Source: Glycomyces algeriensis
Lineage (GTDB): Bacteria; Actinomycetota; Actinomycetes; Mycobacteriales; Micromonosporaceae
Assembly (NCBI RefSeq): GCF_027622855.1
Contig: NZ_JAPZVR010000004.1
Span: 1 to 40,738 of the forward strand
Direction of reading: 5' to 3'
DNA length: 40,738 nt
In this document: positions 9,401-16,130 of the stretch, one piece after another
Layout of the letters: each line of letters opens with the position of its first letter
Position numbering within the stretch: the stretch's first letter is position 1
The notes under the pieces: model-generated
Database searches by the model: none
Told to the model about the DNA's origin: nothing
What the model saw: the letters and a program-made list of their open reading frames with translations, nothing else
Translations under genes and position numbers: made by a program

Positions 9401-9747
9401 CTGGGTGCGGGACCCGTGGCAGGGGGCACCCGCATCCCGTACGAGTAGGAGTAGCCGCCGGAGGAGCCGCCCTGCGACCACGACCCGGCCGAGGCCAGGT
9501 CGGTCGCCGACCAGTCCCCCCCATTCGCCGCGGTCTCGGTCGACCCCGCCCAGTCGGCGGCCGCGTCGTTGAACGAAGATTCAGCGGCGCCGATTCCACC
9601 GACCGGGGTGGACGAGGTCGACTGCGCCCCGCGCTGGAACTCACTCGCGAGGGCAGGACCAGCAGTCATCAACGACAACGTGATCGTCGCAGCCACCGCT
9701 AGGACGAGCCCCCTACGGATCGTCGAAATCAAGCGCGGCAGGCTCAT
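3406..9747 (-). CDS. secreted RHS/YD-repeat polymorphic toxin with Hint domain and C-terminal toxin tip (2113 aa)
   Basis: The start chosen is the ATG at 9745-9747, which has GGAG upstream and opens a clean Sec signal peptide (MSLPRLISTIRRGLVLAV..., ending AGPALAS). An alternative GTG at 9807 overlaps the stop of the upstream gene as TAGTG and would add 20 residues. Domains in order: an SpvB-like N-terminal region; many YD/RHS repeats (YDALGRR, YDSRGQV, YDGAGRI, YDELGRK); the RHS core signature YDPIYGRFISVDP and NPLVFSDPTG ending near residue 1696; a Pro/Asp linker with a hydrophobic pre-toxin segment; a Hint domain at about 1854-2005 starting CNSFVAGT and ending SILVHN; and a 108-residue tip to the C-terminus. 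The Hint has the N-terminal Cys and the terminal His-Asn, but the next residue is Gln, so cleavage rather than splicing is expected. The tip's FNHAWDDH and final TAYPT recall BECR-fold RNase toxins; that is a guess. Probably acts on neighbouring cells by contact. Confidence 0.9.
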   Translation of the reverse strand: MSLPRLISTIRRGLVLAVAATITLSLMTAGPALASEFQRGAQSTSSTPVGGIGAAESSFNDAAADWAGSTETAANGGDWSATDLASAGSWSQGGSSGGYSYSYGMRVPPATGPAPSLSLSYSSATHDGLTSGTNNQASWIGDGWGYSPGFIERTYAACGSEAEQDGNNGEDPTGDLCWDGDSPSITMSLNGTNTPLVLDDATGEWRAASDANWRIEKLGAAANGSNATTERWKITTTDGTQYLFAADPTTTASRWTVPVFGNHSGEPCYTANDFDASRCAQAYRWMLDQVIDVRGNMTRYVYGTETGYYSPNVDSEAAAVAYTRAGWLKRIEYGLRSGEPTVKPTGRVQLIAADRCLSNCYNTSGSPKESSWPDIPWDLQCDSGTGCEQYAPAFFSTKRLSKITTEVWNTAGGVFDTVDSWTLAHKFKAYGDKSQVVLWLSSIQHTGHVGGTATLPAVEFGGTFMPNRVDDGSANPSIQRPRLTSIKNESGGVTTVNYSEPDCGQGNLPTQAENNTKRCYPASYVPEGTMNSVEAYFHKYVVTQVAETDTTGESATVWTSYQYSTAGGGTSALWAWDDSEFTEDEDRTYNQWRGYSQVTTLIGDPAGSEPHLRSAARYYRGMNGQPLPDGSERSVTLASTRGDTIADHEALAGQVWEQIVYDGSTIIGSTTTQYWTRNTGTRTHDGGDLKAWMSAPRQVEADTKLSTTAWRTTRTTTTEFDDYGRATEVSTLGDTATSGDERCQHTTFADNTAKWILQAPSRIETVSVPCSTENPSRPGDIVGDVRAYYDGKAFGAAPTYGEMTKAETLDHWDADPVYATLASSTFDALGRQITTTDALGATTSIVYTPAGAGPVTKMTTTNPLGHIEIGVLAPAWGSVLSATGVNGEVTSATYDALGRRTAVWLPGQSQTGGAVPNLKFAYTVSDIAPSTTTTETMIWDQSYLTEVQIFDALMRPRQTQAETYGGRLITQTEYDSRGQVIYESGASFNNDSGPTADLVRISRSNDVSRTEYVYDGAGRITDQIFVVKDDEQWRITTAYGGNDDYWQETTTPPDGASATGTLTDALGRTVEVHRYLGNTPTGTPDTTSYDYTAAGLLETVTDPAQNIWTFTYDLRGRKIAADDPDSGHTDLTYNAADQVISTTTTRTTEEDTTLAYVYDELGRKTELWEGAVGTGGTLLSEWTYDTAVNGLGLPHTSTNWIGGKAWTDEVYEYDDAGRPIEIVNYLPSTAGALAGEYWQVYSYHPDGSLRTSRANGVGSLRPETMRYHYNAMGQPTRVIGESPDFGAAKVYVDAATYSPYGQLLQRRLGDPADVGGTSGQAWQTWIFEEGTGRLSEFYFDKDTAGEYDGTNYGIAALSYEYDDAGNVLSITDEPVHTSEALAPETQCFQYDHHRRLTEAWSQAGTGDCATTPSASVIGGPADYWSSYEYDLTGNRTSENRWNGSSQTTYDYTFPAARGDHPHALSEVTSTANGGERTAFTYDKAGYTTSIDRGGDLALLDWTATGRLDTIKQGEDATTQFFDDAQGKRIARIDPNGDITAWVAGYELHYNATTGVKQATRYYTHGGSAIAVRVGKGDIQFLSGDHHGTGQWIVNGNTLTTKVRRFDPFGNDRSATAWVERDGTYGSDTWPDERGFIGGIDNKNLGLTTIGAREYDPIYGRFISVDPIADYADAQQLNGYAYALNNPLVFSDPTGLSAEAPIPGMVPTYCGGTPFGCTGWHWPDNDDEGTSPTPDAPDAPDSPSSPGNNTSACVPSSPTFDGEGPISAGCGTSGSILDFGAFLLSGIVQAVYTLTVEDAVNCANDPNWTDCIFAVVGFVPGAGKLAGFIGDLILKYADELLPYGDDVAAGATKACNSFVAGTLVVMADGTVKPIEEVKAGEEVLAQDVTTGEVVTAVVSDTMTTPEQLRNLVTIEVDTDGDGKGDAQITATAGHAFWEIELSGSQESWSHASDLQVGSWLKSIDGTWVEIIKTSHFAVDVDTFNLSVKGLHTYFITANDDSILVHNQATKCTVSDGAFNHAWDDHKAGGTYHQSGDMGNVLADDITESEFRKMIDEAIKNGTRTPRSSSDPREGFLIRYEFDDNIGYNGQYTIELAFDANGNLSTAYPTWNSAG
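3409..3732 (-). other. toxin tip of the RHS protein (last 108 residues)
   Basis: This segment follows the Hint domain's terminal His-Asn. It begins QATKCTVSDGAFNHAWDDH and ends NLSTAYPTWNSAG. It has several polar residues typical of small nucleases (two His near the start; Arg and Ser/Thr later). No named toxin family can be assigned with confidence. Its base composition is lower in G+C than the YD-repeat region. Confidence 0.65.
3733..4188 (-). other. Hint (intein-like) autocleavage domain of the RHS protein
   Basis: 152 residues from CNSFVAGTLVVMADGTVKPI to DDSILVHN. It has the block A Cys, the ITATAGHAFW motif corresponding to the TxxH block B, and the C-terminal HTYFI...VHN block. In PT-HINT toxins this domain releases the tip. 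Confidence 0.85.
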
Positions 9748-9806
9748 AGGGTTGCTCCGGAATGTCGAGCGCAGCTGAGGACGTGAATTCAGGGTGTGCA
9801 CGGCCA

Positions 9807-12800
9807 CTACACCTCGGTGGTCGGGTGAGTGGCGGCGATGGTCTCGGAGGGGAGGGCGCCCAGCCAGATCTGCACCCGGTCGACCGCACCGACCAGTCCA
9901 TCGCGGATGGTGCCGTCGGCATTGAGCTCGGCACCGATCACCACGGGACCGGCCGAGGCAGGCATGACCACACCAGTGGCAGTCCCGGCAAGGACACCAT
10001 CGACGTAGAGGCGCAACTCGCCTGCGCGCAAGTCATAGACACCGACCAGACGCGTCCAGACACCGGCCACCGGTGTCGGCGCGCCTTCGGCAACGCGCCA
10101 CCCGTAAGTGCCGTCAGGTGGTGCGGCAAACTCCCAGGAGCCGCTCGCATGCGAGTACTTCAGATCGATGACCCCGCGACTGGCGCCGGCAATACTCACC
10201 GCGACCTGATCAGCAGCGAGGCTATCGAGGTTGACCCAAGCAGCGATCGTGAACGACTCATCCGTTTCGACTACAGGCCCGGCAGTGTGGGCATAGCCGC
10301 CGCCGTCGAGCGCGATCGCAAGCGCACCGCCACGTGTCCCGTCCTCACCTCGGACCCAGGAGTAATTGTCCACCAACGTCAGGCCGTGGCCGTTGTCAGT
10401 CCATTCATCCCCATTGGAGTCAAGGTCCCACCAAGCCACACCGTCAGCGGGTGGATTCCCCATCATGCCGGCGATCTGGGTGGCGTCCACGGCGCCGCGC
10501 CATAGGCTCACGCCGTGGAGCGATCCGTCCAGGTGTGCCGTGCGGTAGTTGTCCGAGGTCCGACCGGAGCATCCGACGAGGGTCGGTCCTTCAGCTTTCC
10601 ACAGGCCTTGTGGCACCGTCCGAGTGCTGGAAAGTTCACCATTCAGATACAGGCTCATCGTTCCCGCAGCGCTGTCGTAGACACCGGTGACGTGGTACCA
10701 CTTGTCCGCTGCGAGCGGAGTCTCGACGGGTGTCGTCCGCGACCACACGACAGGCGCTGTCGCTGAACCGTCTTCAAGGGCATCGCTGGAAGTGATGCGG
10801 AACTGGATTTGATCGCTGGTGAGTTTGCGCAGCAAGAGCGCGCTGTTGTTCGCGCCTGCGAGCGCGACTATGGTGTCGGATTCTCCCGACCTGTTGAACT
10901 TGACCCAGGAGGCGATGGTGACCGACCGGTCGGTGGCGACGATGGGCCCGGGATATTCCAGACAGGTGAAGTTGTCCAGTTCCAGTTCGCCGGAAGGCCG
11001 GTTGAACGGGTCGGTTCCGACGACCACGTTGTCGGTGTTCAGGTGCCGCCCATACACCGAGTCGTCAGTGCCGTCGTCTTTAAAGGTCCAGTCCGCCTGG
11101 ATGGTCGCGCCTGGCAAGTCGATCATGGCCGCCTGGATCTGGGACTGGGAAAGCAGGCCCTGCCAGACCCCGACCTGATCGATCGCGCCATTCACCGCAG
11201 TCGAGGCGGCCGCGTCGGGCTTGCAGCCAACCCCGAAATCGCTATCGGCGTTCCACGGCGTGAAGCTGACAGCCCGTTCACCGACCAGGTTCCCGCCCAA
11301 GTAGAGGCGGATCAAGGCCGCATCGGGATCGTACGTAGCGGCGATGTGCTCCCATTCGCCTAGTGCTGCGGTGGGTGCTGCTCCGATACTGTACCAATTC
11401 TGGTTCGCGTCCAGGACCGAGAAGTACCATCGGTTGTCACCTGCGGAGTACCACATTTGGAAGCCCGCGCCGGTATCGCCGATCTGAGCCAGAGGCCGCT
11501 CAGTCGTGTTGTCCACTTCGTCAAGTCGGACCCATGCGGCCAGCGAGTATGCCCCGCTGGTGAAGATCACGCCATCACCGGTGTGCAGGCACGTGGACCC
11601 GTCCAAGGCAAGCGCCGAGGCCGGGCGGCCGTCACGGTCGGTGGTGTACGTGACCGTGTCGCCTGCCAACTGGGTGAGATGGTGGCCTTCGCCGGTGTCA
11701 TCGGCCGTGTCGCCTTCGAACCGCCAGGTCGCCATGGGAGTGGCGGGGATGTCGGTGCCGGCGAAGAATGTGTAGGTCGTCGTACTCGAGGGGTTGCCGG
11801 CCGCATCCATTGAGCGGACGTACAGCACGTGCCTGCCCGCGGTCAGATTCGCACGAGTCAGTGTCGCTGTTCCAGTCGAAGTGAGGTCTTCATTGAGGGT
11901 ACTGGTACCCCAGGAGTATTCGAATCGGACGACACCGGACGAGATCGAGTTGACGGTAGGGTCGGTCGAGGACAGGGTGAAGGTCACGGTGTCACGGACC
12001 GCGTACGGCGCGTCCGTCCCCGGTGTGACAGTCGGGGGCGACGGTTTGGTGCCGTCCACCTTGATCCGACATGCCGTCGTCCAATCGGAAGCGATGGCGT
12101 TGTTGGTGGTGCTGATGCTTCTGGCATGCCAGTGATACAGGCCGTCACCAAGCTGGTTGGCTCCGGGCACGGTGTAGGGGTGGCGGGTATCGGCGGTGAC
12201 AGGGGCCGAGGTGTACTCGTGGAGGATCGCGTCGGTAGTGGAGTTGCGGACCCGCACGTGGTACTTGATCTTCGAGTCTTGGGAGCCGTACTGCGCCGAC
12301 AGTGTGGGAGTCCGGTCGGTGATCCACGGCGCGCTCGACGCCGTCGAGGTGCAGCCGATGCCATTGGTTTGGGGTAGTTTCACCGTATACGGCCGGATGT
12401 CGTAGAAGATCTCCAAGACCGCAGTGTCGGCGTCGAACCGGTTCCACTGCAGCAGATCCGGCGACGGCGACTCATCCGGTGCCCGCAACCCCAGATGGAG
12501 GTTCGCCCAACCGGCATCGTGGGCCATCTTCACCATCGAGGTAACGTCGAACGACGTCCACGCCCAACCATCGCAGTTCGCCCCGTTGTTTGCCGAGGAG
12601 ATCGTCACCGACTCATACCACGCCGGCTGGGAGTCCCAGGTGTCGTTCGAGTTGTAGCTGCCGGTCCGCCAAATCCTGGCAGCCCCGTTCGAACACGACG
12701 CCGAGTGCCGCTGCACGATCTTGAAGTAAGCCGCGTGAGGGATCCGGTAGGCATTCTGGGTGACTGTGTCAGTGTCCATCCGGAAGATCGAACGCATGTC

Positions 12801-13991
12801 GTAAGTGCTGCCATGGCAGTCAAGTTGCGTCCAAGAGTCGCAGGTCTGCCCAGCACCGGCGTTCCCGTAAGTCCCCGTGTTCGACATGAAGTCATTGCCC
12901 GAGGCGTTCTTCCCGCGGTAGAAGACATCGTCGGGGTATTTGGTGTTCACCAGGCCCCAGATGTTGTCCTGAATGCCGCCGTTCCACTGCGGGTCGATCA
13001 CCACCGGATAGCGCGTGCCCTCACCGCGCAGCAGCTCCAGGTCGGGGCGCAGCACGAGGTCCTCGAACTCCAACGCCACTTCGACAGCGGCGACTTCCTG
13101 GTCGGGGTCGCTCGGTGTGTCAGTGATCGCGGTCAGTTCCGGGACAGTCTCAGTCCCGTCGTGATCGGCTGGCGCCTCCCACATGAGTGCTTCGCCTGAG
13201 GCCATCTCGGCCTGACCAGCGACCGTGACCTCGACTGCCCCGGTCTCAGGCGCCGTCAACTCGACACCCGTTGCCTCGACCGGGAAGATGATCGCCTCAA
13301 GATCCGGATTCTGAGCAGCCTCGGCATCGGCTACGACCAGGTCGTAGCGGAAGCCCTGAGCGGTCGCCTCAACCACCAGGTCCACACCGGTCATCACCTC
13401 GGTGTAGACCGCCTGCGGGCCATCGAGCACCGGTGCGGGCAACTCCCCTGGCCACGACAGTGAGAACGAACCCTCCGCGCCATAACCCACAGCCGCCAAA
13501 GGACTAGTCCCGCCACCGGAGAAGGCCACGTCCTCGGTGATGTTCACCGGCCGGACTGACCCGTCTCCCGTGATCTCGAGCGTGGTGTCGATCGGCGCCC
13601 ATACACCTGAGTCGTCCAATGCTTGAATCGGCTCAACACCGATCTCGGCCTTGAGTTCACCGGAAGGCAGCGCTACCACGGTCCCGAACTCGTTGCGCTG
13701 ATCGGTCACCTCAACCTCGACGCCGCATGCACCGGCGGCCTCGACAGCCGCGAGTTCGCCTTCAACTTCGGTGGGCGCGCCCGCCATGATCGGGCACGGC
13801 TCAGGCATCTCGTCCTGCGCCAAGGCCGGCACCGCCAGACCCGACAGGCCGAGCGCGGCAAGCACACCGAGAACCAGCGGGCGCGTACAGCGACGAAAAG
13901 TCAAGGGACGCTTGAACGAAACCTGAACAGCGGCAGCAAAAGGAGTGCACACGGCACTGGGCTGCGCCGCAGCAGGGAGATGGGGTTTCAC
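9807..13991 (-). CDS. secreted LamG-domain protein, partner of the RHS toxin (1394 aa)
   Basis: The GTG start at 13989-13991 follows GGAGAG by ten bases. Residues 1-59 form a long signal peptide (basic n-region FKRPLTFRRCTRPLV, hydrophobic core, cleavage near VPALAQ). Then come a beta-rich region of about 270 residues, a DNRLRE-like segment (VVIDPQWNGGIQDN and onward), Ig-like linkers (VDGTKPSPPTVTPG), and three LamG/concanavalin-like repeats starting near MATWRFEGDTADDTGEG, IQADWTFKDDGTDDSVYG and VAWWDLDSNGDEWTDNG. The LamG repeats each share a FTIAAWVNL or SYSLAAWVRL type strand. LamG folds bind sugars or protein ligands, so the protein may form a surface scaffold or help display or deliver the RHS toxin. 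Its stop codon overlaps an alternative GTG of the toxin gene (TAGTG), so the two are cotranscribed and possibly translationally coupled. This gene pair is common in actinobacteria. Confidence 0.88.
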   Translation of the reverse strand: MKPHLPAAAQPSAVCTPFAAAVQVSFKRPLTFRRCTRPLVLGVLAALGLSGLAVPALAQDEMPEPCPIMAGAPTEVEGELAAVEAAGACGVEVEVTDQRNEFGTVVALPSGELKAEIGVEPIQALDDSGVWAPIDTTLEITGDGSVRPVNITEDVAFSGGGTSPLAAVGYGAEGSFSLSWPGELPAPVLDGPQAVYTEVMTGVDLVVEATAQGFRYDLVVADAEAAQNPDLEAIIFPVEATGVELTAPETGAVEVTVAGQAEMASGEALMWEAPADHDGTETVPELTAITDTPSDPDQEVAAVEVALEFEDLVLRPDLELLRGEGTRYPVVIDPQWNGGIQDNIWGLVNTKYPDDVFYRGKNASGNDFMSNTGTYGNAGAGQTCDSWTQLDCHGSTYDMRSIFRMDTDTVTQNAYRIPHAAYFKIVQRHSASCSNGAARIWRTGSYNSNDTWDSQPAWYESVTISSANNGANCDGWAWTSFDVTSMVKMAHDAGWANLHLGLRAPDESPSPDLLQWNRFDADTAVLEIFYDIRPYTVKLPQTNGIGCTSTASSAPWITDRTPTLSAQYGSQDSKIKYHVRVRNSTTDAILHEYTSAPVTADTRHPYTVPGANQLGDGLYHWHARSISTTNNAIASDWTTACRIKVDGTKPSPPTVTPGTDAPYAVRDTVTFTLSSTDPTVNSISSGVVRFEYSWGTSTLNEDLTSTGTATLTRANLTAGRHVLYVRSMDAAGNPSSTTTYTFFAGTDIPATPMATWRFEGDTADDTGEGHHLTQLAGDTVTYTTDRDGRPASALALDGSTCLHTGDGVIFTSGAYSLAAWVRLDEVDNTTERPLAQIGDTGAGFQMWYSAGDNRWYFSVLDANQNWYSIGAAPTAALGEWEHIAATYDPDAALIRLYLGGNLVGERAVSFTPWNADSDFGVGCKPDAAASTAVNGAIDQVGVWQGLLSQSQIQAAMIDLPGATIQADWTFKDDGTDDSVYGRHLNTDNVVVGTDPFNRPSGELELDNFTCLEYPGPIVATDRSVTIASWVKFNRSGESDTIVALAGANNSALLLRKLTSDQIQFRITSSDALEDGSATAPVVWSRTTPVETPLAADKWYHVTGVYDSAAGTMSLYLNGELSSTRTVPQGLWKAEGPTLVGCSGRTSDNYRTAHLDGSLHGVSLWRGAVDATQIAGMMGNPPADGVAWWDLDSNGDEWTDNGHGLTLVDNYSWVRGEDGTRGGALAIALDGGGYAHTAGPVVETDESFTIAAWVNLDSLAADQVAVSIAGASRGVIDLKYSHASGSWEFAAPPDGTYGWRVAEGAPTPVAGVWTRLVGVYDLRAGELRLYVDGVLAGTATGVVMPASAGPVVIGAELNADGTIRDGLVGAVDRVQIWLGALPSETIAATHPTTEV

Positions 13992-14476
13992 GAGGGGTCG
14001 CTCTCCAGTTGTGGGTCGTACGGACAGCCGGACACCGACTGAGACGATACGGAAAGTTACCGATCAGAGCCCAACTCCGTCAAGCCCAACCCATCTCAAG
14101 TCATCCCTCAATAAAGGACATTTCATAGAAGACCACCGACCGGCAGCGGTATCGAGACCCGCCCGCCGTGCGGTCCACAGTGCGACAACCGCAGGTGAGC
14201 GCTTGCCTCTGCGCTCGCAGCGACGAGAACCCTGGGAAAATATCACGATTCTGCAACGACCACATCCCGGGGCGGAATCGAGCCGCGATACCCAGGCCCG
14301 ACGAGCGTGCCCCCCGCCCCGACATCCCGCAGGCCCACGGAGGCACGAAGACGCCCAGATGAAGCGAGTCCCGGCAGCAACTAAAGCGCGCCAGCCCTTC
14401 ACTCGCAACACCTCTCGGATCACACGACAACAGATAGCATCAATTGATACATAGCGATATATGAGTACATCACAAC
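13992..14476. other. intergenic region at the right end of the insertion
   Basis: I see no convincing gene in these 485 bases. It carries the likely promoter of the LamG/RHS/immunity operon (14055-14083). Its last 60 bases (14417-14476) are AT-rich, with the palindrome ATCAATTGAT at 14438-14447, and run straight to the point where HNH coding sequence resumes. Confidence 0.6.
14055..14083 (-). promoter_or_regulatory. candidate promoter of the LamG-RHS-immunity operon
   Basis: On the minus strand TTGACG (14078-14083) and GTAACT (14055-14060) are separated by 17 bases, a good fit to sigma-70-type boxes. The GTG start of the LamG gene is about 65 bases downstream. The promoter lies inside the insertion, so expression would not depend on the host gene. 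Confidence 0.4.
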
Positions 14477-15151
14477 TTGGAGTGGGCCGACGGCGGCGCG
14501 ACTGCCGCCGAGAACCTGATCCTGCTGTGCAGGTTCCACCACGGCCGCATCCATACGACTGGTTGGAGCGTGGAGAAGACTGGTCCGGGACAGGCGGTCA
14601 TCACCCACCACGACCACGAGGGCCACGACCAGAGCGCCCCCAGTGACAGCACTGGGTGCGGCTGCTCCGATTGGCGCACCGACCAGGACATCGACACCGA
14701 GCACCAAGGCTCAGACTGGGACGTGTTCCCTACCGGCCTCTACCGGTCGGAATGGTCCGAAGCGCTGAAGCCCGACCTCGATGCCAGGGCCGAAGCCATT
14801 GATAAGGAACGATGCCTGGCGGCCATCAAGGAAGCCAAGGCCAAATGCCGAGAGCGGTTCGGGGCATCGCCACCGGTGCCGGTCTTAGGCTGCCCCAGCG
14901 GGCGACCGCTGGGGGAAGCGCCGCAACACCACCAGTGCAGCGCAGCCCGAAACCCGAAAGGGATCGGGCCCTCCGGCATGCCCAGGCCCGGCAACCGGCC
15001 CGGGAAGGCCCGCACACCGCAAAGCCGACAAGGGGGCCCGGCCCGCCACTCACCTCTTTGTCGCCGCCCGATTGAACCGCAAGGCACTCCAGACCTCGAA
15101 GCCGAGCACCAGCCCCGCGAGGAGGCCACCCCTTTGTCGCTGCCAGCCTGA
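14477..15151 (+). pseudogene. DUF222-HNH endonuclease, 3' part (detached)
   Basis: The sequence from Trp at 14483-14485 reads WADGGATAAENLILLCRFHH followed by GRIH, which is the second half of the HNH zinc finger missing from the gene at 641. The frame is open from a TTG at 14477 to a TGA at 15149-15151, but there is no proper start signal, so it is probably not translated alone. The C-terminal tail becomes Pro/Arg/Gly-rich and runs over two copies of the dispersed repeat (15053-15077, and the start of 15128-15153), so its last ~30 residues may not have been part of the ancestral protein. Confidence 0.85.
15053..15077 (-). repeat. dispersed 25 bp repeat, copy 3
   Basis: This is the exact reverse complement of 387-411. 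It lies in the extended tail of the HNH 3' fragment. Confidence 0.85.
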
Positions 15152-15153
15152 AC
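15128..15153 (-). repeat. dispersed ~26 bp repeat, copy 4
   Basis: On the minus strand it reads GGTTCAGGCTGGCAGCGAC then AAAGGGG, closest to copy 1 (311-336). It sits at the stop codon of the HNH fragment. Confidence 0.6.
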
Positions 15154-15210
15154 CCCGACCCGTTCCAACCAGAAACCGGGAAAACCCGACCCGAAAGGTA
15201 CGAGACCTCG

Positions 15211-16122
15211 TTACTTGATGGCCCCAGCCGTCAAACCCGCCTGGATCTGGCGTTGGAAGAGGATGTAGGCGATGAAGATCGGGATCATGGCGAGCACGGT
15301 GCCGGCGAAGAGCGCGCCCGAGTCGCCTTCGTAGCCCTGGCGCAGCGCGAGGTTCGCCAGGCCCTGGGAGATCATCGCGTCCTCGGGGTTGCGGCCCAGG
15401 AGCACCAGCGGCAGCAGGAACTGGTTCCACTGGCCGATGACGTTGAAGATCGTGATGGCGATGAGCCCGGGCTTGGCCATGGGCAGCATGACCTGGAAGA
15501 ACAACCGGTAGTGCCCGGCGCCGTCCACGACTGCGGCCTCGGCGACCCCGGTCGGGAGCGTGCGGAAGAACGCCGTCAGGAAGAACACCGTGAACGGCAG
15601 CGAGTAGGCGATGTAGACGATCACCAGCCCCGTGTAGGTGTTCAGCAGCGACACGTTCTGCAAAGTCTTGAACAGCGGGAACAGGGCCAGGAACACCGGG
15701 AACATCATCCCCGCGGCGAACCCGAAGTAGATGACCCGGTTGCCCGGGAACTCGTAGCGCGCGAGCACGTACGCGGCCATCGCGCCCAGCAGCATGGTAC
15801 CCGCGACGCTGAAGACCATGACCTGCACGGTGTTGAGGAAGTAGCCGCCGATGTTGCCGTTCGTCCAGGCGTTCACGTAGTTCGCCCAGTGCATCGCCTC
15901 GGGCAGGGCGAGCGGGTTCGACGCGATCTCCCGCGTGGTCTTGAACGAGGACAAGACGATCCAGGCCACAGGGATGATGACCATGAGCGCCCACAGCCAC
16001 AGGAAGCCCTGCGAGAACACGTTGAGCACGTTGCCTTCGGGCTTCGGCGCCTGCTGCCGGGCCCGGGCGGGGGCGGTCTCGTCCGTCGCGGGCGCGGCCT
16101 CGGGGGCGGTGTCGGTTGCCAT
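15211..16122 (-). CDS. ngcG: GlcNAc/chitobiose ABC transporter permease NgcG (303 aa)
   Basis: Second inner-membrane subunit of a carbohydrate ABC importer of the CUT1 type. The start is an ATG at 16120-16122 with GGAGCGAC just before it, 8 bp after the ngcF stop. An Ala/Pro-rich cytosolic N-terminus (about 35 residues) precedes six predicted membrane segments, beginning with FLWLWALMVIIPVAWIVL. The EAA loop that contacts the ATPase is visible as EAAVVDGAGHYRLFFQVMLP. The C-terminus, QAGLTAGAIK, is typical of MalG-like permeases. The NgcG name rests on the adjacent NgcE-like binding protein and on amino-sugar genes around it. No ATPase is encoded here; in streptomycetes NgcEFG shares the general ATPase MsiK, so the same is likely. 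Confidence 0.85.
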   Translation of the reverse strand: MATDTAPEAAPATDETAPARARQQAPKPEGNVLNVFSQGFLWLWALMVIIPVAWIVLSSFKTTREIASNPLALPEAMHWANYVNAWTNGNIGGYFLNTVQVMVFSVAGTMLLGAMAAYVLARYEFPGNRVIYFGFAAGMMFPVFLALFPLFKTLQNVSLLNTYTGLVIVYIAYSLPFTVFFLTAFFRTLPTGVAEAAVVDGAGHYRLFFQVMLPMAKPGLIAITIFNVIGQWNQFLLPLVLLGRNPEDAMISQGLANLALRQGYEGDSGALFAGTVLAMIPIFIAYILFQRQIQAGLTAGAIK

Positions 16123-16130
16123 GTCGCTCC

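Larger units (their letters stand above)
1727..14485. mobile_element. ~12.76 kb insertion carrying a LamG/RHS toxin-immunity island, within the HNH gene
   Basis: The two halves of one DUF222-HNH protein end and resume at the same tryptophan codon, TGG at 1724-1726 and TGG at 14483-14485. Deleting 1727-14485 restores the gene. The interval carries the LamG protein, the RHS toxin, immunity gene(s) and relics, all explained as one cargo. I found no integrase, transposase or resolvase inside it, and no clear terminal inverted repeat. The only junction identity is TGG, within a loosely similar stretch (ACATC then TGG, 1713-1726 and 14467-14480). It may be a site-specific integration whose recombinase lies elsewhere, or an illegitimate or homologous exchange between HNH paralogues. 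Boundaries are exact to within a few bases on this reasoning. Confidence 0.7.

Noticed and set aside
1727..14485. Terminal inverted repeats and an internal recombinase for the insertion
   Set aside because: I compared the ends by eye and read all frames. Only weak similarity (TCAAAGG against TCCAAG) was seen, and no integrase, transposase or resolvase motif.
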